Assembly (NCBI GenBank): GCA_958296015.1
Contig: CATQIH010000043.1
Coordinates: 1-64,000, forward strand
Reading direction: 5' to 3'
DNA: 64,000 nt
Source of the DNA: Cyclobacteriaceae bacterium
GTDB lineage: Bacteria; Bacteroidota; Bacteroidia; Cytophagales; Cyclobacteriaceae
Shown: one piece after another, positions 54,301 to 63,309 of the stretch
How the letters are laid out: each line of letters opens with the position of its first letter
Numbering within the stretch: position 1 is the first letter of the stretch
Notes under the pieces: generated by a model
The model's input: only the letters and a program-made list of their open reading frames with translations
Databases searched by the model: none
Told to the model about the DNA's origin: nothing
Position numbers and translations under genes: made by a program

Positions 54301-56661
54301 CCTTAAGACATCATTTTTAAGGTCAGTTTCATCTAGTATATTATCTCCAAAATGAGGTAAATTTATAGTTTCTTGATAACTAATGTCTCTTTTATTACAA
54401 CAAGGGACTGAACAGTTGGAACTTTCAGAACATGCAGTTAGTGTACAAGTATATGTAAAAGAATAATCATAGCTTTCACCGTCTTTTTTGAGTTTCTGTA
54501 GGTCATTGAGGGAAACATCTTCATTTTTAAGCATGTATATTTCTTTTAATCCTAATACAGAAGTTGGAAACTCATAATAGCAGTTTGTAGTGTTACCATC
54601 AGTATTATATGATGGATTAAATCCACCTTCGTTTGAAATTACTCCTTTTCCATCATTTCTAATTTTCTTTATAAAAAGAGCGGTATGGGAAGCTGTACGA
54701 ATAGCATCAAGGTAATACAATTCTTTTTTTCCGGTAGAGTAGTTTTCAAATTCTCCGTCCAAGTCACGGTTAGTGCCTTCCGAAGGGTTGCGCCATTGAT
54801 ATCTATCACTCCATTTGCCATACTGAAAGTCTACCCAGTATCCCCAGTCGCCATCGTCAGCAAGGCCATTGTTATTGCGATCAACAAAATCAGGGCCTGT
54901 TACCGCAGTTAGGTGCCAGGTATAAGCGTACTTTTCGGGTTTGAAAAGCTCATTATAGGTATCTCCTTTTTCTTTCCTAAATTCTTCCGTATTCTCAGAT
55001 TTCATATATTCATCATAGCTGTATACCGGAAGAGCATAGTGATATGTAACACCGCTTTCGTTTGTAATCATAAAACCACCTATCTGGGAATTATTTTCTC
55101 GCTCAAATCCTGTAGCTCTTTGATCAATAAATCCTTCGGTAAACGGGTCAATGTCAGTACCTTCTCCTATTATTTGTTCATTGGTATACCACTCAATATG
55201 TTTTGAACCTGCTAAATGATTGTCTTTTATGCCATCCACACCATATTCTCCTGTTACAGCTTCTCCTTCCCCTGCTCTATTATAGATTTTGTTCTTATTA
55301 TTTGTAAACAAAAAAGAGTATCCAAGTGTAAAAGGATAATCTTGATACAGATATCTATTGGAAAAGTCATTGACAAATCGGAAAGCTACAGATCCATCAA
55401 CCTGATCCATAGGAAGGCTTTTTACCGAATATGTATCTCCTTGTTTTCTATTCTGTTGGATCAAATTCTTTCTAAAATGATATGGTCGGATGTTGCCAGA
55501 TAAACCTTGTGCCACTACCTGATATTGATCATAATCGGGAAAACTACCTCCCAACACCTTAGCAGGATCAGGATTGTCTACCACATCGCCTGTCACGTCC
55601 AATAAATTATAGGTATCAAAAGCCCTGTTATCTAATGCTGATGAAGTAAATTTGGTTTCTGGGAAGTATAATGCACCACTGGTAAAAACATTCGCTGTTT
55701 CATCAATCCAGTAACGCTGATACTGGTAACCTAAGCGCACATTGATGCCTGGCCACACAGGAATATCCTGAGTAAAACCGCTACTATAGGTACTGATGTT
55801 TCCTGATTTGCTATTATGAACACCAGCAACACCTCCACCTGCTGAGAGAGATGGTTTGGTTCCTCCCGTGCCAATAGATGCTCCTAAAAAAGAACCTCCA
55901 GCAGCATGTCCCTGATCATTGGCAGCACCTCGCCATGTCACCCCGGTACCAGCACTTACGTTTGCTCCTGAAGCAGAACTTACATTGAATCCAACGTTTG
56001 CCCCTAGATTCATCCCCTCTCGCTCGCTGGTACCTACACCCAAATTAATCCCTGCACTGCTGTAAGGATCTCCATAAGGTGATATTCCTACCACGCCATT
56101 AGCTCCGGCACTGAAGGGAGAGCCTTCTCCACTGAAGCCAACCCCCGCACCTACATATCCGCCTACACCAAAACCCCTGTAAGTACTTTGCGAAAAAGAT
56201 AGACCAGCACTCACTGAAGCACCATTTGCTATTCCCACTGATAGTCCAACCGTGTAGGTTTTGGTTTCTTCTCCTTCCCAAAACACACGATCTACATTGG
56301 TGACGCCCTGATGGTCATCTGCATAACCGTTAACGCTACGATTGATAGCACCTGGATTAAGAGACCACCCCAGGCCAACCCATGAAGCGTCTTCGTTTGG
56401 TTGAATGCCAGCATGATAAGCTAATGACAACGGATAGCCACCTGCAGGGCCTGGTACCTCAAGTAATGGAACATTATAGGTAAAATCTCCGGTGTTGAGG
56501 TTTACCATATCGGTTGTATCAACTGGCTCGAAACTCGTAGCTTCAGGAGCTGTAGGCCCTGAAGTTAGCGCATAGCTAATAGAAGGAAATAGCAAATTAT
56601 TCAATGTAAGTAGCGTACAGGTAATTGCAAAAGTCTTTAATACATACTTGTTTCTAATCAT
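51337..56661 (-). CDS. SpvB/TcB-like large YD-repeat protein (partner of RHS1)
   Basis: 1774 residues. Signal peptide (near 'PSISYALTSG'), then 'GDFTYNVPLLEVPGPAGGYP', 'WVGLGWSLNPGAINRSVNGY', the standard opening of Bacteroidetes SpvB-like proteins, a Gly-rich channel-like stretch (about 125-290), and long beta-rich YD-type sequence with 'DRNNNGLADDGDWGYWVDFQ' and a C-terminal 'YDYDAAGRLIRTSRERMNFD'. No toxin tip. It stops 60 bp before RHS1. By analogy with TcB/TcC, the two proteins would form the two halves of one shell. Confidence 0.75.
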   Translation of the reverse strand: MIRNKYVLKTFAITCTLLTLNNLLFPSISYALTSGPTAPEATSFEPVDTTDMVNLNTGDFTYNVPLLEVPGPAGGYPLSLAYHAGIQPNEDASWVGLGWSLNPGAINRSVNGYADDHQGVTNVDRVFWEGEETKTYTVGLSVGIANGASVSAGLSFSQSTYRGFGVGGYVGAGVGFSGEGSPFSAGANGVVGISPYGDPYSSAGINLGVGTSEREGMNLGANVGFNVSSASGANVSAGTGVTWRGAANDQGHAAGGSFLGASIGTGGTKPSLSAGGGVAGVHNSKSGNISTYSSGFTQDIPVWPGINVRLGYQYQRYWIDETANVFTSGALYFPETKFTSSALDNRAFDTYNLLDVTGDVVDNPDPAKVLGGSFPDYDQYQVVAQGLSGNIRPYHFRKNLIQQNRKQGDTYSVKSLPMDQVDGSVAFRFVNDFSNRYLYQDYPFTLGYSFLFTNNKNKIYNRAGEGEAVTGEYGVDGIKDNHLAGSKHIEWYTNEQIIGEGTDIDPFTEGFIDQRATGFERENNSQIGGFMITNESGVTYHYALPVYSYDEYMKSENTEEFRKEKGDTYNELFKPEKYAYTWHLTAVTGPDFVDRNNNGLADDGDWGYWVDFQYGKWSDRYQWRNPSEGTNRDLDGEFENYSTGKKELYYLDAIRTASHTALFIKKIRNDGKGVISNEGGFNPSYNTDGNTTNCYYEFPTSVLGLKEIYMLKNEDVSLNDLQKLKKDGESYDYSFTYTCTLTACSESSNCSVPCCNKRDISYQETINLPHFGDNILDETDLKNDVLRAKTTRIINLETDYTLCQNTSNHFDNEKLYKASPKLIDSNEDGKLTLKKLHFLGKGGVSIMPPTTFNYGFNPSYKKDFYDMWGFYKSDYNLSLEEETNESVSRITTPTSALDVDAWSLTDITTPLGSAIHIDYGSDWYEKAALAERQMLRIKSVEKADQNKLKISFWEDVDVSEYFYTNGTIDTDIIGVYDIGHYDPVKHERQCSCTNIYYEKDIDNLYKYQKVNFVGEDATIVEVNVAEKNIVIEDRNLYTHITQDNYLWDVELASIETNCGNQYTCSYQISEKWPDYIVGGICTTPVRTRPGGGLRVEAISIYQNPLETDKRSSTTCYEYHNGTTSYEPFKVPFPIISPDYPDSEFHKNIESAKITYKKAVYKRYASVINIARELPGPGVMYESVTVREERKDDHGVEITLPNYTTYQFEVFREGMVGIDASPIRTDKTVDNHEGITYRQTHVREQKLLDYSSRVGSLKSITLFDAEGNVVSKTQNHYLHDNLDGSLEDNEENYRSLLSNYNLQGVIDESFTEARFVLYKNGDVIPYGENKGRTFDNQYHQLGTVSKRETYPVIQTGQTNTNFKTGITTSTENMAFDFYSGEVIQTLTTDSYNNRYLSIVQPAYRHYPKMGLKVYDSKNKNMLTQSTANSTYKLGSNDELDGLLAASIQTWSNQIDVLEEGIQPNIWRKKAAYRWNGSQSLEADGTYPQADFEKHPFNFQNPGNNLYWEKTGEITLYDPYSHALEAEDINGNYAATRMDEKHRLVLATATNAAYDEIAYSGAEGYVGNNRTEAGVERGDGLPSVAFAHTGKYSLKVSAGKQGFQYKIDESMLADLNKQYHASVWVYLPGKSETQDKMNQVQLYYTVDGVKRDNVFPLLQANKFKNWYLINLDIDGAGAEEVIIGCKNDTEYNVYFDDFRIHPLDAGMITYVYNNDTDELTYILDNNNIYTHYDYDAAGRLIRTSRERMNFDFGEGKKSFRADQILQETIYNYSKYY

Positions 56662-56712
56662 GGCGGACTTAGTTATCTAACTCTGTGAGTTTCAGCTAAT
56701 AAATAATAACTA

Positions 56713-57315
56713 TTATATTTTTTTAAAAGAAAGAGCTGGTACCCTTTCTATATCTTCTTTGTTGAAACGAAACTTATGAATACCGCTACCTAATCCAAAT
56801 TCTTTAAGATTAAACTGTATCCATTCATCGTTCTCAAATTCTTTTTTACTAAAGGCAAAGAGTAAAGAGGAAGTAGCATACCCATACATCCTTGGGTAAG
56901 TGTAATCTCCTACTGGTATGGTGTCTTGCTCAGAGGAAGTTAATTCAACGTAATCATTCATTCTGTATGCCAGAGTTTGAAGCAGATCACTAAATTCACT
57001 AAAACTTTTGTTTTGATGTAAAGCATCTTTATTCTGAGCAGATAGTTTAAGAATGAAATAAGCATACTTCTCATACTTTTTTCTTAGAGTCTTTACTTGC
57101 GCTGTATCTTGCTCTAAATTCATCTCTTGTGCAACTAGCAAGTCTGTAGGCCGGTAAATTACTTGTAATTTTAGACTACCTACTTTTTTCTCTTGCACAA
57201 GTCCATGTTCAGGCTCCATGACATATGCCTGTAGTTCCTCTTTTGTCAGGAATTCAGGCGTACCACACCCATATAGCATAATTCCGAGGAATACACTTAG
57301 ATAAATAGATCTCAT
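56713..57315 (-). CDS. Lipoprotein of unknown function upstream of the large YD protein
   Basis: 200 residues from the ATG at 57315, giving a good lipoprotein signal 'MRSIYLSVFLGIMLYGCGTP'. The body is alpha/beta with 'LQVIYRPTDLLVAQEMNLEQ' and 'YGYATSSLLFAFSKKEF'. No family recognised. It lies between the OmpH-like and SpvB-like genes on the same strand and may be an assembly factor. Confidence 0.6.
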   Translation of the reverse strand: MRSIYLSVFLGIMLYGCGTPEFLTKEELQAYVMEPEHGLVQEKKVGSLKLQVIYRPTDLLVAQEMNLEQDTAQVKTLRKKYEKYAYFILKLSAQNKDALHQNKSFSEFSDLLQTLAYRMNDYVELTSSEQDTIPVGDYTYPRMYGYATSSLLFAFSKKEFENDEWIQFNLKEFGLGSGIHKFRFNKEDIERVPALSFKKI

Positions 57316-57346
57316 ATATGGCTTAGTCTGCTTCAATAAAGAGTAA

Positions 57347-57883
57347 CTACTTAATATAGTTGTCGTTTAGCTGGCTAATCAGTTCTTCCGTGATATCCAT
57401 GCCATCTTGTGCATAAGCGATATTGCCGCTTTCATTAGCCACTAAGATGACTTTGTATCCTTTGTCTTTTCCATATTGTTCAATATGGCTGTTGACTTCT
57501 ATCAGTACTTTTTGTGTCATCTGCTGATCTTCCTGTTTTGCTTTTTCCTGTATAGATTTCTGATAACTGATAAGTTGCTGCTGTTTGTTTTTCAACAACT
57601 GCTGAGATAGCTCCTTCTCTTTGCTGCTCATTGTCCTGCTCTCCTTTTCATAAGCTTGTATAGCAGCTTGGACATCTTGTGTTAGCGTATCAATGTTAGC
57701 CTGCCAGATAGCTACTTTACCTTGGTAAACGCCCCGAGCATCTACCATTCCTTGGTAGCTACTTAACAGTTTTGACGAATCTACATAAGCAATACTGTTT
57801 TTTTCAGCAAAATGAAGGTAATACAGTCCTGCAAGACCAAGAGTAATAAGGAAGAAAAACGCAATTGTAATTTTTTGATTCAT
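57347..57883 (-). CDS. OmpH/Skp-like periplasmic chaperone
   Basis: 178 residues: N-terminal hydrophobic anchor or signal ('ITIAFFFLITLGLAGLYYL'), the Skp opening 'IAYVDSSKLLSSYQGMVDAR', a long helical hairpin (about 60-140, Gln/Lys-rich) and a C-terminal 'KGYKVILVANESGNIAYAQ' strand. Skp chaperones hold unfolded outer-membrane or secreted proteins. A dedicated copy beside giant exported YD proteins fits an escort role. Confidence 0.85.
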   Translation of the reverse strand: MNQKITIAFFFLITLGLAGLYYLHFAEKNSIAYVDSSKLLSSYQGMVDARGVYQGKVAIWQANIDTLTQDVQAAIQAYEKESRTMSSKEKELSQQLLKNKQQQLISYQKSIQEKAKQEDQQMTQKVLIEVNSHIEQYGKDKGYKVILVANESGNIAYAQDGMDITEELISQLNDNYIK

Positions 57884-57904
57884 GATTTTATACTGTTTGT
57901 GGTT

Positions 57905-59854
57905 TTACTTTTTGTTTTCTATGTTCTCAATTTTAACTTTTAAAGCTTCATTTTCTTTTTTTAGCTCAATCATGTAGAGGGTGAGTTCTTCTATCTTTTC
58001 TAAAAGATCAGCATCCATTTGTGATAAGCTATAATTTTGCTGATTTTGCATCTGTTGAGCAGAAGGTAGTTCTGGCAAATGTCCGTTTTCCTTGATAAAA
58101 GCTTCTACTTCAGCAAGAGGTCGTAGTTGATAGTTGTTCTCAAAAACATAATCAGGCCAGTTTTCAGGGGCAAAAACCTCTACTCTAGTGGCCAGCATAG
58201 TACCTTTTACAGCCATTACATATCCTTCCGGAACACTCTGAGTAGTATTAACGGCTAACCTACTGGTAGAAAGTTGTTCAAATTGCTGATTGGCAGTTCG
58301 GATTTCAGCTGCCTCGATAATGTTTGCATTGATTGTCCCGGATACACTTAAGTCTTTTCCAATGTTGGCATCTTCCGTATTAAGAAGCTGAGAGATAAAC
58401 GTATTGGCTGTTATATTTTGTGAAGCTGTCATACTTCCTGTTACTGATAATGCATCGCCTGATTCGTTTGCTCCAGTAATGATACCTACTTTTCCATTAA
58501 AGGTTGTGTTTTTTTGAACAGTCATATTTTCATTTACTTGCAAGCTGCCTGTAGTTGTATTATTGGCTTTTATCTGACTTACATTAGCAAAACCACTTAC
58601 TATTATGTTACCAGCGATGTCTAACTTTTCGGTAGGCACGTTAACTCCAATCCCTATATTGCCAGTAACCAACAAGTTTTCACCTACCTGGAAATTTCCA
58701 GCTATAATACCTTCCTGAGCCCGGACCCCTACACTGATAAAGTCTCCTGAACTCTTAATATTTCCGGCAATCTCCAGTTTTTCTGTTGCCTCAATAACAC
58801 CAATTCCAAGGTTACCTCCAATAAACGTGTTCTGGCTTACTTTTACATTTCCATTGATGTCCAGCTTTTCAGTAGGCTCGTCCACACCTATACCGACGCT
58901 GCCATTAACCAGAATATTTTCGTTGACACTTAGCTTTCCTGCAATATTTCCTGTAGTTGCCTGAATTCCTGAAGCTATTAAGTTATCTGTGGCTTTGATA
59001 TTTCCTGCTACTTCCAGCTTTTCAGCAGGTGCAGTGACACCGATACCGACCAGGCCGCCAATCAACGTATTCTGATCCACGGTTAAGTTATTAGATACCT
59101 GACCACTGTTCACCTGGAACCCATCGGCAAACAAGTTCTGGCTCGCTTTGATGTTTCCTGCTATATCTAACTTTTCTGTAGGGTTCAGTAAACCAATGCC
59201 TACACTACCATTAATAAGGGTATTCTGATTCACTGAAAGATTACCTTGCACCAAACCCGTCTGAACAGTAAAGCTATTGGAGAGCAGACTTTGTGTCGCC
59301 TTGATATTTCCGGCTACTTCCAGTCTTTCTACAGGATTGTCTACTCCTAACCCGGTTAAGCCTGAAACGATCACGTTATCTCCTACTGTCAACAATCCGG
59401 AAATATTGCTTGTACTAGCATTTAATCCGGTAGTATTGACGAGTTGAGAATAGATGGTGTTACTTACCTTAAGATTCCCTGCAATATCTAGTTTCTCTGT
59501 TGGAGCAGCTACCCCAATGCCAACGCTGCCGGTGACTGATAAGTTATTTCCGATAGTAGCATTCTGAGCCACAGAAAGAGTGGTGGCTTTCAGACCAATT
59601 ACGTCAATTTCATTGACGTCTAACGACCCGCTGATGATTGTACTACCAATGACTTCCAGGCTTTCACTGGGATTGCGCGTACCAATACCTACATTACCGT
59701 AGGGAGGAAATACGCTATGTTCGGGCTTGGGACCATTTCCATTGCCGTTACCATTGCCATTACCGTTATTGCCTTTGTTCTTATTACCTTGGCTGTGCCC
59801 GTCCAGGCTGGCCATCAGTAAAAGAGAGAGAAATACCAGACTAAGTTTATTCAT
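57905..59854 (-). CDS. Repetitive secreted surface protein (trimeric-fibre-like)
   Basis: 649 residues from the ATG at 59854 (a longer frame upstream is unlikely). Signal peptide ('ASLDGHSQGN'), an NG-repeat linker ('KGNNGNGNGNGNG'), then eight or nine repeats of about 50 residues built around 'GSVGIG..PTEKLDIAGNIK' and 'G.L.VN.N..VNG', and a C-terminal conserved module 'AEVEAFIKENGHLPELPSAQ', 'MDADLLEKIEELTLYMIELK', ending in a coiled coil. This architecture is common in Bacteroidota and suggests a trimeric stalk on the cell surface. The repeats share a motif with the truncated S74 protein at 43449. Confidence 0.8.
   Translation of the reverse strand: MNKLSLVFLSLLLMASLDGHSQGNKNKGNNGNGNGNGNGNGPKPEHSVFPPYGNVGIGTRNPSESLEVIGSTIISGSLDVNEIDVIGLKATTLSVAQNATIGNNLSVTGSVGIGVAAPTEKLDIAGNLKVSNTIYSQLVNTTGLNASTSNISGLLTVGDNVIVSGLTGLGVDNPVERLEVAGNIKATQSLLSNSFTVQTGLVQGNLSVNQNTLINGSVGIGLLNPTEKLDIAGNIKASQNLFADGFQVNSGQVSNNLTVDQNTLIGGLVGIGVTAPAEKLEVAGNIKATDNLIASGIQATTGNIAGKLSVNENILVNGSVGIGVDEPTEKLDINGNVKVSQNTFIGGNLGIGVIEATEKLEIAGNIKSSGDFISVGVRAQEGIIAGNFQVGENLLVTGNIGIGVNVPTEKLDIAGNIIVSGFANVSQIKANNTTTGSLQVNENMTVQKNTTFNGKVGIITGANESGDALSVTGSMTASQNITANTFISQLLNTEDANIGKDLSVSGTINANIIEAAEIRTANQQFEQLSTSRLAVNTTQSVPEGYVMAVKGTMLATRVEVFAPENWPDYVFENNYQLRPLAEVEAFIKENGHLPELPSAQQMQNQQNYSLSQMDADLLEKIEELTLYMIELKKENEALKVKIENIENKK
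58470..59710. repeat. Array of about eight or nine ~150-bp coding repeats
   Basis: Each unit encodes one 'VGIG..P.EKL.IAGN' module of the surface protein; units alternate between 'EKLDIAGN' and 'E(K/R)LEVAGN' types. Diverged, not identical. Confidence 0.8.
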
Positions 59855-59890
59855 TATCTTAATTGATCTGATCACTGTAAATTTATTTAA

Positions 59891-59898
59891 CAAAGGTA
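59891..59898 (-). promoter_or_regulatory. Possible Bacteroidetes -7 promoter box (TACCTTTG)
   Basis: On the minus strand TACCTTTG fits the TAnnTTTG consensus, 37 bp upstream of the surface-protein start in a 215-bp gap. No clear -33 TTG was found. It would separate the surface protein and the toxin genes from the secretion genes. Confidence 0.35.
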
Positions 59899-60069
59899 TA
59901 CTGGTAGAATTTAAATTAATATTCACTTTTTTATATTTAATAACATCACATTTTTTCTCATTCCAGGACATGATATAGCTATAGATAGCCCTGTTTGAGA
60001 TTGATATAGCTTTGCATTATTTTCAGCTGCATTTTTGCACCGGTTTTTTTGCGTCTTTGTTCCGATAGT

Positions 60070-60573
60070 TTACATGTGACCAGTTATAGGCTGTAATTTT
60101 ATTTGCAGCTTTTTGCCTTTATAGATCAGCTCTACCCAATGTGAAGTGATGGCTTTGATCTGTAGTTCATTTGAATATGTGCCTGCTTTTACCATCAGGG
60201 ATTGTCCGTCTACGATAAGCATGGCCACCCGATGGGCAGAGACAGCATGCTCAATCATGCCGGCATATTGAATATCAGGCAACGGTTCTTCTGTGTCTTC
60301 TGGCTTGATCTCTTCTAAAGCAGGCATAAGCTCCTGAGTGGTGATCACCTCTTTGCGTTGAAAATGCTGCAAGGCAAATGGGTCCGGATAATTGATGAGT
60401 AATGCATAATGAAGAGACAAGGTATCTGCTTGAGGTTCTAAAGCAACCCTATCTTCTTGATAAAATATTTTATCTTCTGTTTTGTGCATTGTCAGGTACA
60501 ACTTATACACAATCACACACCAGATGAGCAGCACCAAAGGCAGCAGGACATAAATGTTTTTTTTGCTTTTCAT
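60070..60573 (-). CDS. GspC/PilP-like inner-membrane protein
   Basis: 167 residues: one N-terminal membrane segment ('IYVLLPLVLLIWCVIVYKLY'), a linker, and a small beta domain (about 95-165, 'IQYAGMIEHAVSAHRVAMLI', 'KAGTYSNELQIKAITSHWVE') like the homology-region domain of GspC/PilP that meets the secretin. It overlaps the preceding lipoprotein gene by 4 nt. Assignment rests on domain plan and operon position. Confidence 0.6.
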   Translation of the reverse strand: MKSKKNIYVLLPLVLLIWCVIVYKLYLTMHKTEDKIFYQEDRVALEPQADTLSLHYALLINYPDPFALQHFQRKEVITTQELMPALEEIKPEDTEEPLPDIQYAGMIEHAVSAHRVAMLIVDGQSLMVKAGTYSNELQIKAITSHWVELIYKGKKLQIKLQPITGHM

Positions 60574-61565
60574 ATGGCCTGGAATCTTCTGAGCGCAGAG
60601 GCAGTGCTTACGTTGCCTGCCCGGTCAACAGAGCTTAACTGCCAGAGATAAAATCCCCTGGATGTCAGTGATCCGGTATACCCGTATTCGCTGCCGACCA
60701 CCGGGACGCCGGCCGCCGGAGTGCCAGCCACCGGAATGCCTGTCACCGGAATCCTGGCAAGCAGGGTAGAGTCATTTGTATATAGGTATAAGATGTTTGT
60801 AGTTATTGCATCTTCTGTCTTGTTCCAGCTAAATAAGATATTCTCTTTAGCAACAATGGCATTTTTGATAGGCTCTTTAAGAACTGGAGCTTGTGGAGGC
60901 GTAAAGTCCAGGATCAACATTCTTTTTTGGGAGGCAACTGTCGCCTGACAGGTATCACATACCAATGCCACCTGCCAAGACAGTGTATTATCTGCCCGTG
61001 GAAATAAAACATCTAGTTGCTGGCTGGTTACTATGGTATCCAGGCGGTATGATGCAGAATGAATATTTAACCTGTAGCGGGCATCTGCATCACGGGCCTT
61101 CCAGCTAAAACGAACCAAGCTGTCACGGGTCGCAAAATCCTGTGCAGGTGCTAATAACTGAATGGCTGCCTGATTTTCGCCGCCTGCGATCTCTTGGCCT
61201 ACGCTGAATTGATTGGCTACACTAAAGGCTGTCTGGTAAGCCCCATTGTCTGCCCTGATCCTCCAGGCATAGTTGCCGGAATCTAAGCGAATGCTAAGCT
61301 TGTTGCCTGTGATGATCGTATCTAGTACCAGGTAAGCCGGTGCCTGAAAGGAAGGAGAAACTACTTGTAGCTGGTAGCTGGTATTGTTAGATAGTGGCTC
61401 CCACCAGAAGGTAATCGTTGAGACAGGCACTGCTATACCATTTGCCGGCGTGTATGCAATGACGGTTTCGCTAGAAATATCCGGGGCAATAATGTCGCTG
61501 CAGCCGGAAAATAGCCCTACCAGCCATAAGAACAATGTAATAAAGTTATTTTTTTTCATTTTCAC
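60570..61565 (-). CDS. FN3-like lipoprotein in the secretion operon
   Basis: 331 residues. Lipoprotein signal 'LFLWLVGLFSGCSD', then three FN3/Ig-like beta domains (about 35-130, 140-225, 235-330) with 'WWEPLSNNTSYQLQVVSPSF' and 'SWKARDADARYRLNIHSASY'. Between the strands of the last domain is a pentapeptide repeat 'PVTGIPVAGTPAAGVPVVG'. Its 20-nt overlap with the upstream gene and 4-nt overlap with the downstream gene show it is part of the operon. Probably an outer-membrane anchored accessory protein. Confidence 0.7.
   Translation of the reverse strand: MKMKKNNFITLFLWLVGLFSGCSDIIAPDISSETVIAYTPANGIAVPVSTITFWWEPLSNNTSYQLQVVSPSFQAPAYLVLDTIITGNKLSIRLDSGNYAWRIRADNGAYQTAFSVANQFSVGQEIAGGENQAAIQLLAPAQDFATRDSLVRFSWKARDADARYRLNIHSASYRLDTIVTSQQLDVLFPRADNTLSWQVALVCDTCQATVASQKRMLILDFTPPQAPVLKEPIKNAIVAKENILFSWNKTEDAITTNILYLYTNDSTLLARIPVTGIPVAGTPAAGVPVVGSEYGYTGSLTSRGFYLWQLSSVDRAGNVSTASALRRFQAI
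60694..60753. repeat. 15-bp imperfect tandem repeat encoding pentapeptides (four copies)
   Basis: Four GC-rich 15-bp units, such as CCAGCCACCGGAATG, in frame within the FN3-like lipoprotein. GC content is visibly higher than in the surroundings. The encoded units are IPVTG, IPVAG, TPAAG and VPVVG. Confidence 0.8.
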
Positions 61566-62076
61566 GTATACTTTGTATCATCAAACGGGCATATAATTTA
61601 GTTTGCCTGCTCTCTCGCTCCTGCTGGGTGTACAGGCTAACAGAGGAGAGGTGTCCACTCTTTATTTCCTGTTCCAAAGCGTGAGTAACCTGTAGCAGTG
61701 CTGTGTATTTTCCTTCCAGGATCAGCTCATAGGTTTCCATGATGACATCCTGCTCTTCTACCTCGACAGGAGCGGCAAAAGATACCAGTCTGGCAGGACG
61801 GCTTTGTAGTTGCCCACTGACTTTTTCCAGAATCTCTTTGCGCAAACTTTGCCTGTTACCCGATAAGAGCTGATCAATACGTTCTTTTTTGATTTTTAGT
61901 GCTTTGATCTTTTCGGGAGCACCTTCTGCCTGCTGGCGGGTCATCTTCAGGCCGGTATTTTCCTGGTACAGGCTGATCGTCTTGTCAAAAGCCAGAAAAT
62001 ACGCAATCACTACTGCAAGCACAAAAGCTGCTGCAAGGATGTTATTCTTCTTTTGAAAAGAGTATTGCTCAAACAT
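61546..62076 (-). CDS. GspM/PilO-like inner-membrane protein
   Basis: 176 residues: an N-terminal membrane helix ('ILAAAFVLAVVIAYFLAFDK'), a coiled-coil stretch (about 40-85) and a ferredoxin-like C-terminal domain ('YELILEGKYTALLQVTHALE'). This is the PilO/GspM plan. It is 3 bp downstream of the PilN/GspL-like gene, as expected. Confidence 0.75.
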   Translation of the reverse strand: MFEQYSFQKKNNILAAAFVLAVVIAYFLAFDKTISLYQENTGLKMTRQQAEGAPEKIKALKIKKERIDQLLSGNRQSLRKEILEKVSGQLQSRPARLVSFAAPVEVEEQDVIMETYELILEGKYTALLQVTHALEQEIKSGHLSSVSLYTQQERESRQTKLYARLMIQSIRENEKK

Positions 62077-62079
62077 AGC

Positions 62080-63309
62080 CTATTTAATGACAATCAAAAA
62101 TTCAAAGACGCCACTTTCGGCTCTTGTATCATAATGATACTGCTGGCCTTGTATTTTGTCCACCCAGTAAAGCTGCTCAATACTGATGAGCCAATCATTC
62201 AGGATAGCAGGGTTTTGACAGAGACCACCCACCTGGATGAGTGCTGCATTGAAATAGAGGTTTTGCTTTTTTTTAAACTTCTCTTCCTCTGCCGGAAAAG
62301 CGGTGAGTAGTGTGAGTTGAATCTTGGATGGCAAAGAAGCTCCTAAACGATCCAGATAGAAGGCAGGCCGGTGATGGCTTTCCATACCCAGCGATTGTAT
62401 GATCTGCCCTTTTGCTGTTACCTCTTGCTGTAACTGTTGTAGTTGTACTAGGCTTGATTTGTAGCTTGTCGTTTGTGCCCTGAGTTCTTCATTTTCAGTA
62501 AAAGCTTCAGAGAACAAAAGGGTATTGATTCCTAACAGGCTAAGTAATACAGCCAACGCTGCTATGCTGGCTTTCTGGAAGATACGCTTCTCATAGAATT
62601 CATTTCTCTGGATGCTAACCATTGGCCACGGACTCTCAGGCGAGGTTGGCTGCATCAGCGCATCCAAAGCAAGACTATAAGGCAGCAGCACTTCAGCGTT
62701 GACCAGATCATCTCCTATCTGGTAGGTAACATTTGTTTGCTCTTCTGTTTTTTGGATAGCCAATATTTGCTGCCCTTGCCACTGCATGTGGTAATAGCCT
62801 GTTTGAATCGCAACTTCTGAGGAATCCTGGGCATAACCTAAAAAAGGCATGACAGAAGATAACTTAAAAGGCCCAAAGAGCAGGCTGCATACCTGTATTT
62901 TTGATGCTCTGAACTTTTCTAATAAAGCATCGATTTCCTGTTTTCTTGCCAGACTTACCCATTGCTCCTCTGCCGGAGCAGGCCAGGTTTCCAGGTAAAA
63001 GTCTTTCATTTTGGCCCCCGGCATGGCCAATTGTAATGCTTGCTGCTGATCCGCTTTTGCTGTTTTCTTCAGCAGGATACCTTTTCCTTCTATAGCCAGC
63101 ACAACTGGTAAGTTGCCTGTTATGACAGTTAGCTCTTCCAGGCTTGCTACATGGCTTTTCTGATGCTCAATGATAACAGTATCCTTTTGCTTTTGTAATA
63201 TGCAGCAGCTGATATTGTAGCCATTGTCAGGCAACAGGGTAAGGCTGACACCAGCTACTTTTGTACTATGAAAATATGGATAGAGCCTTTCGCGCATCTT
63301 AATAGACAA
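62080..63309 (-). CDS. GspL/PilN-like inner-membrane protein
   Basis: 409 residues: a degenerate actin-like cytoplasmic part (about 1-235), one membrane segment (about 247-268, 'ASIAALAVLLSLLGINTLLF'), a coiled coil (about 270-310) and a C-terminal ferredoxin-like domain ('LDRLGASLPSKIQLTLLTAF', 'LIQVGGLCQNPAILNDWLI'). This fits GspL or PilM-PilN fused. It overlaps the secretin gene by 11 nt. Confidence 0.75.
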   Translation of the reverse strand: MSIKMRERLYPYFHSTKVAGVSLTLLPDNGYNISCCILQKQKDTVIIEHQKSHVASLEELTVITGNLPVVLAIEGKGILLKKTAKADQQQALQLAMPGAKMKDFYLETWPAPAEEQWVSLARKQEIDALLEKFRASKIQVCSLLFGPFKLSSVMPFLGYAQDSSEVAIQTGYYHMQWQGQQILAIQKTEEQTNVTYQIGDDLVNAEVLLPYSLALDALMQPTSPESPWPMVSIQRNEFYEKRIFQKASIAALAVLLSLLGINTLLFSEAFTENEELRAQTTSYKSSLVQLQQLQQEVTAKGQIIQSLGMESHHRPAFYLDRLGASLPSKIQLTLLTAFPAEEEKFKKKQNLYFNAALIQVGGLCQNPAILNDWLISIEQLYWVDKIQGQQYHYDTRAESGVFEFLIVIK

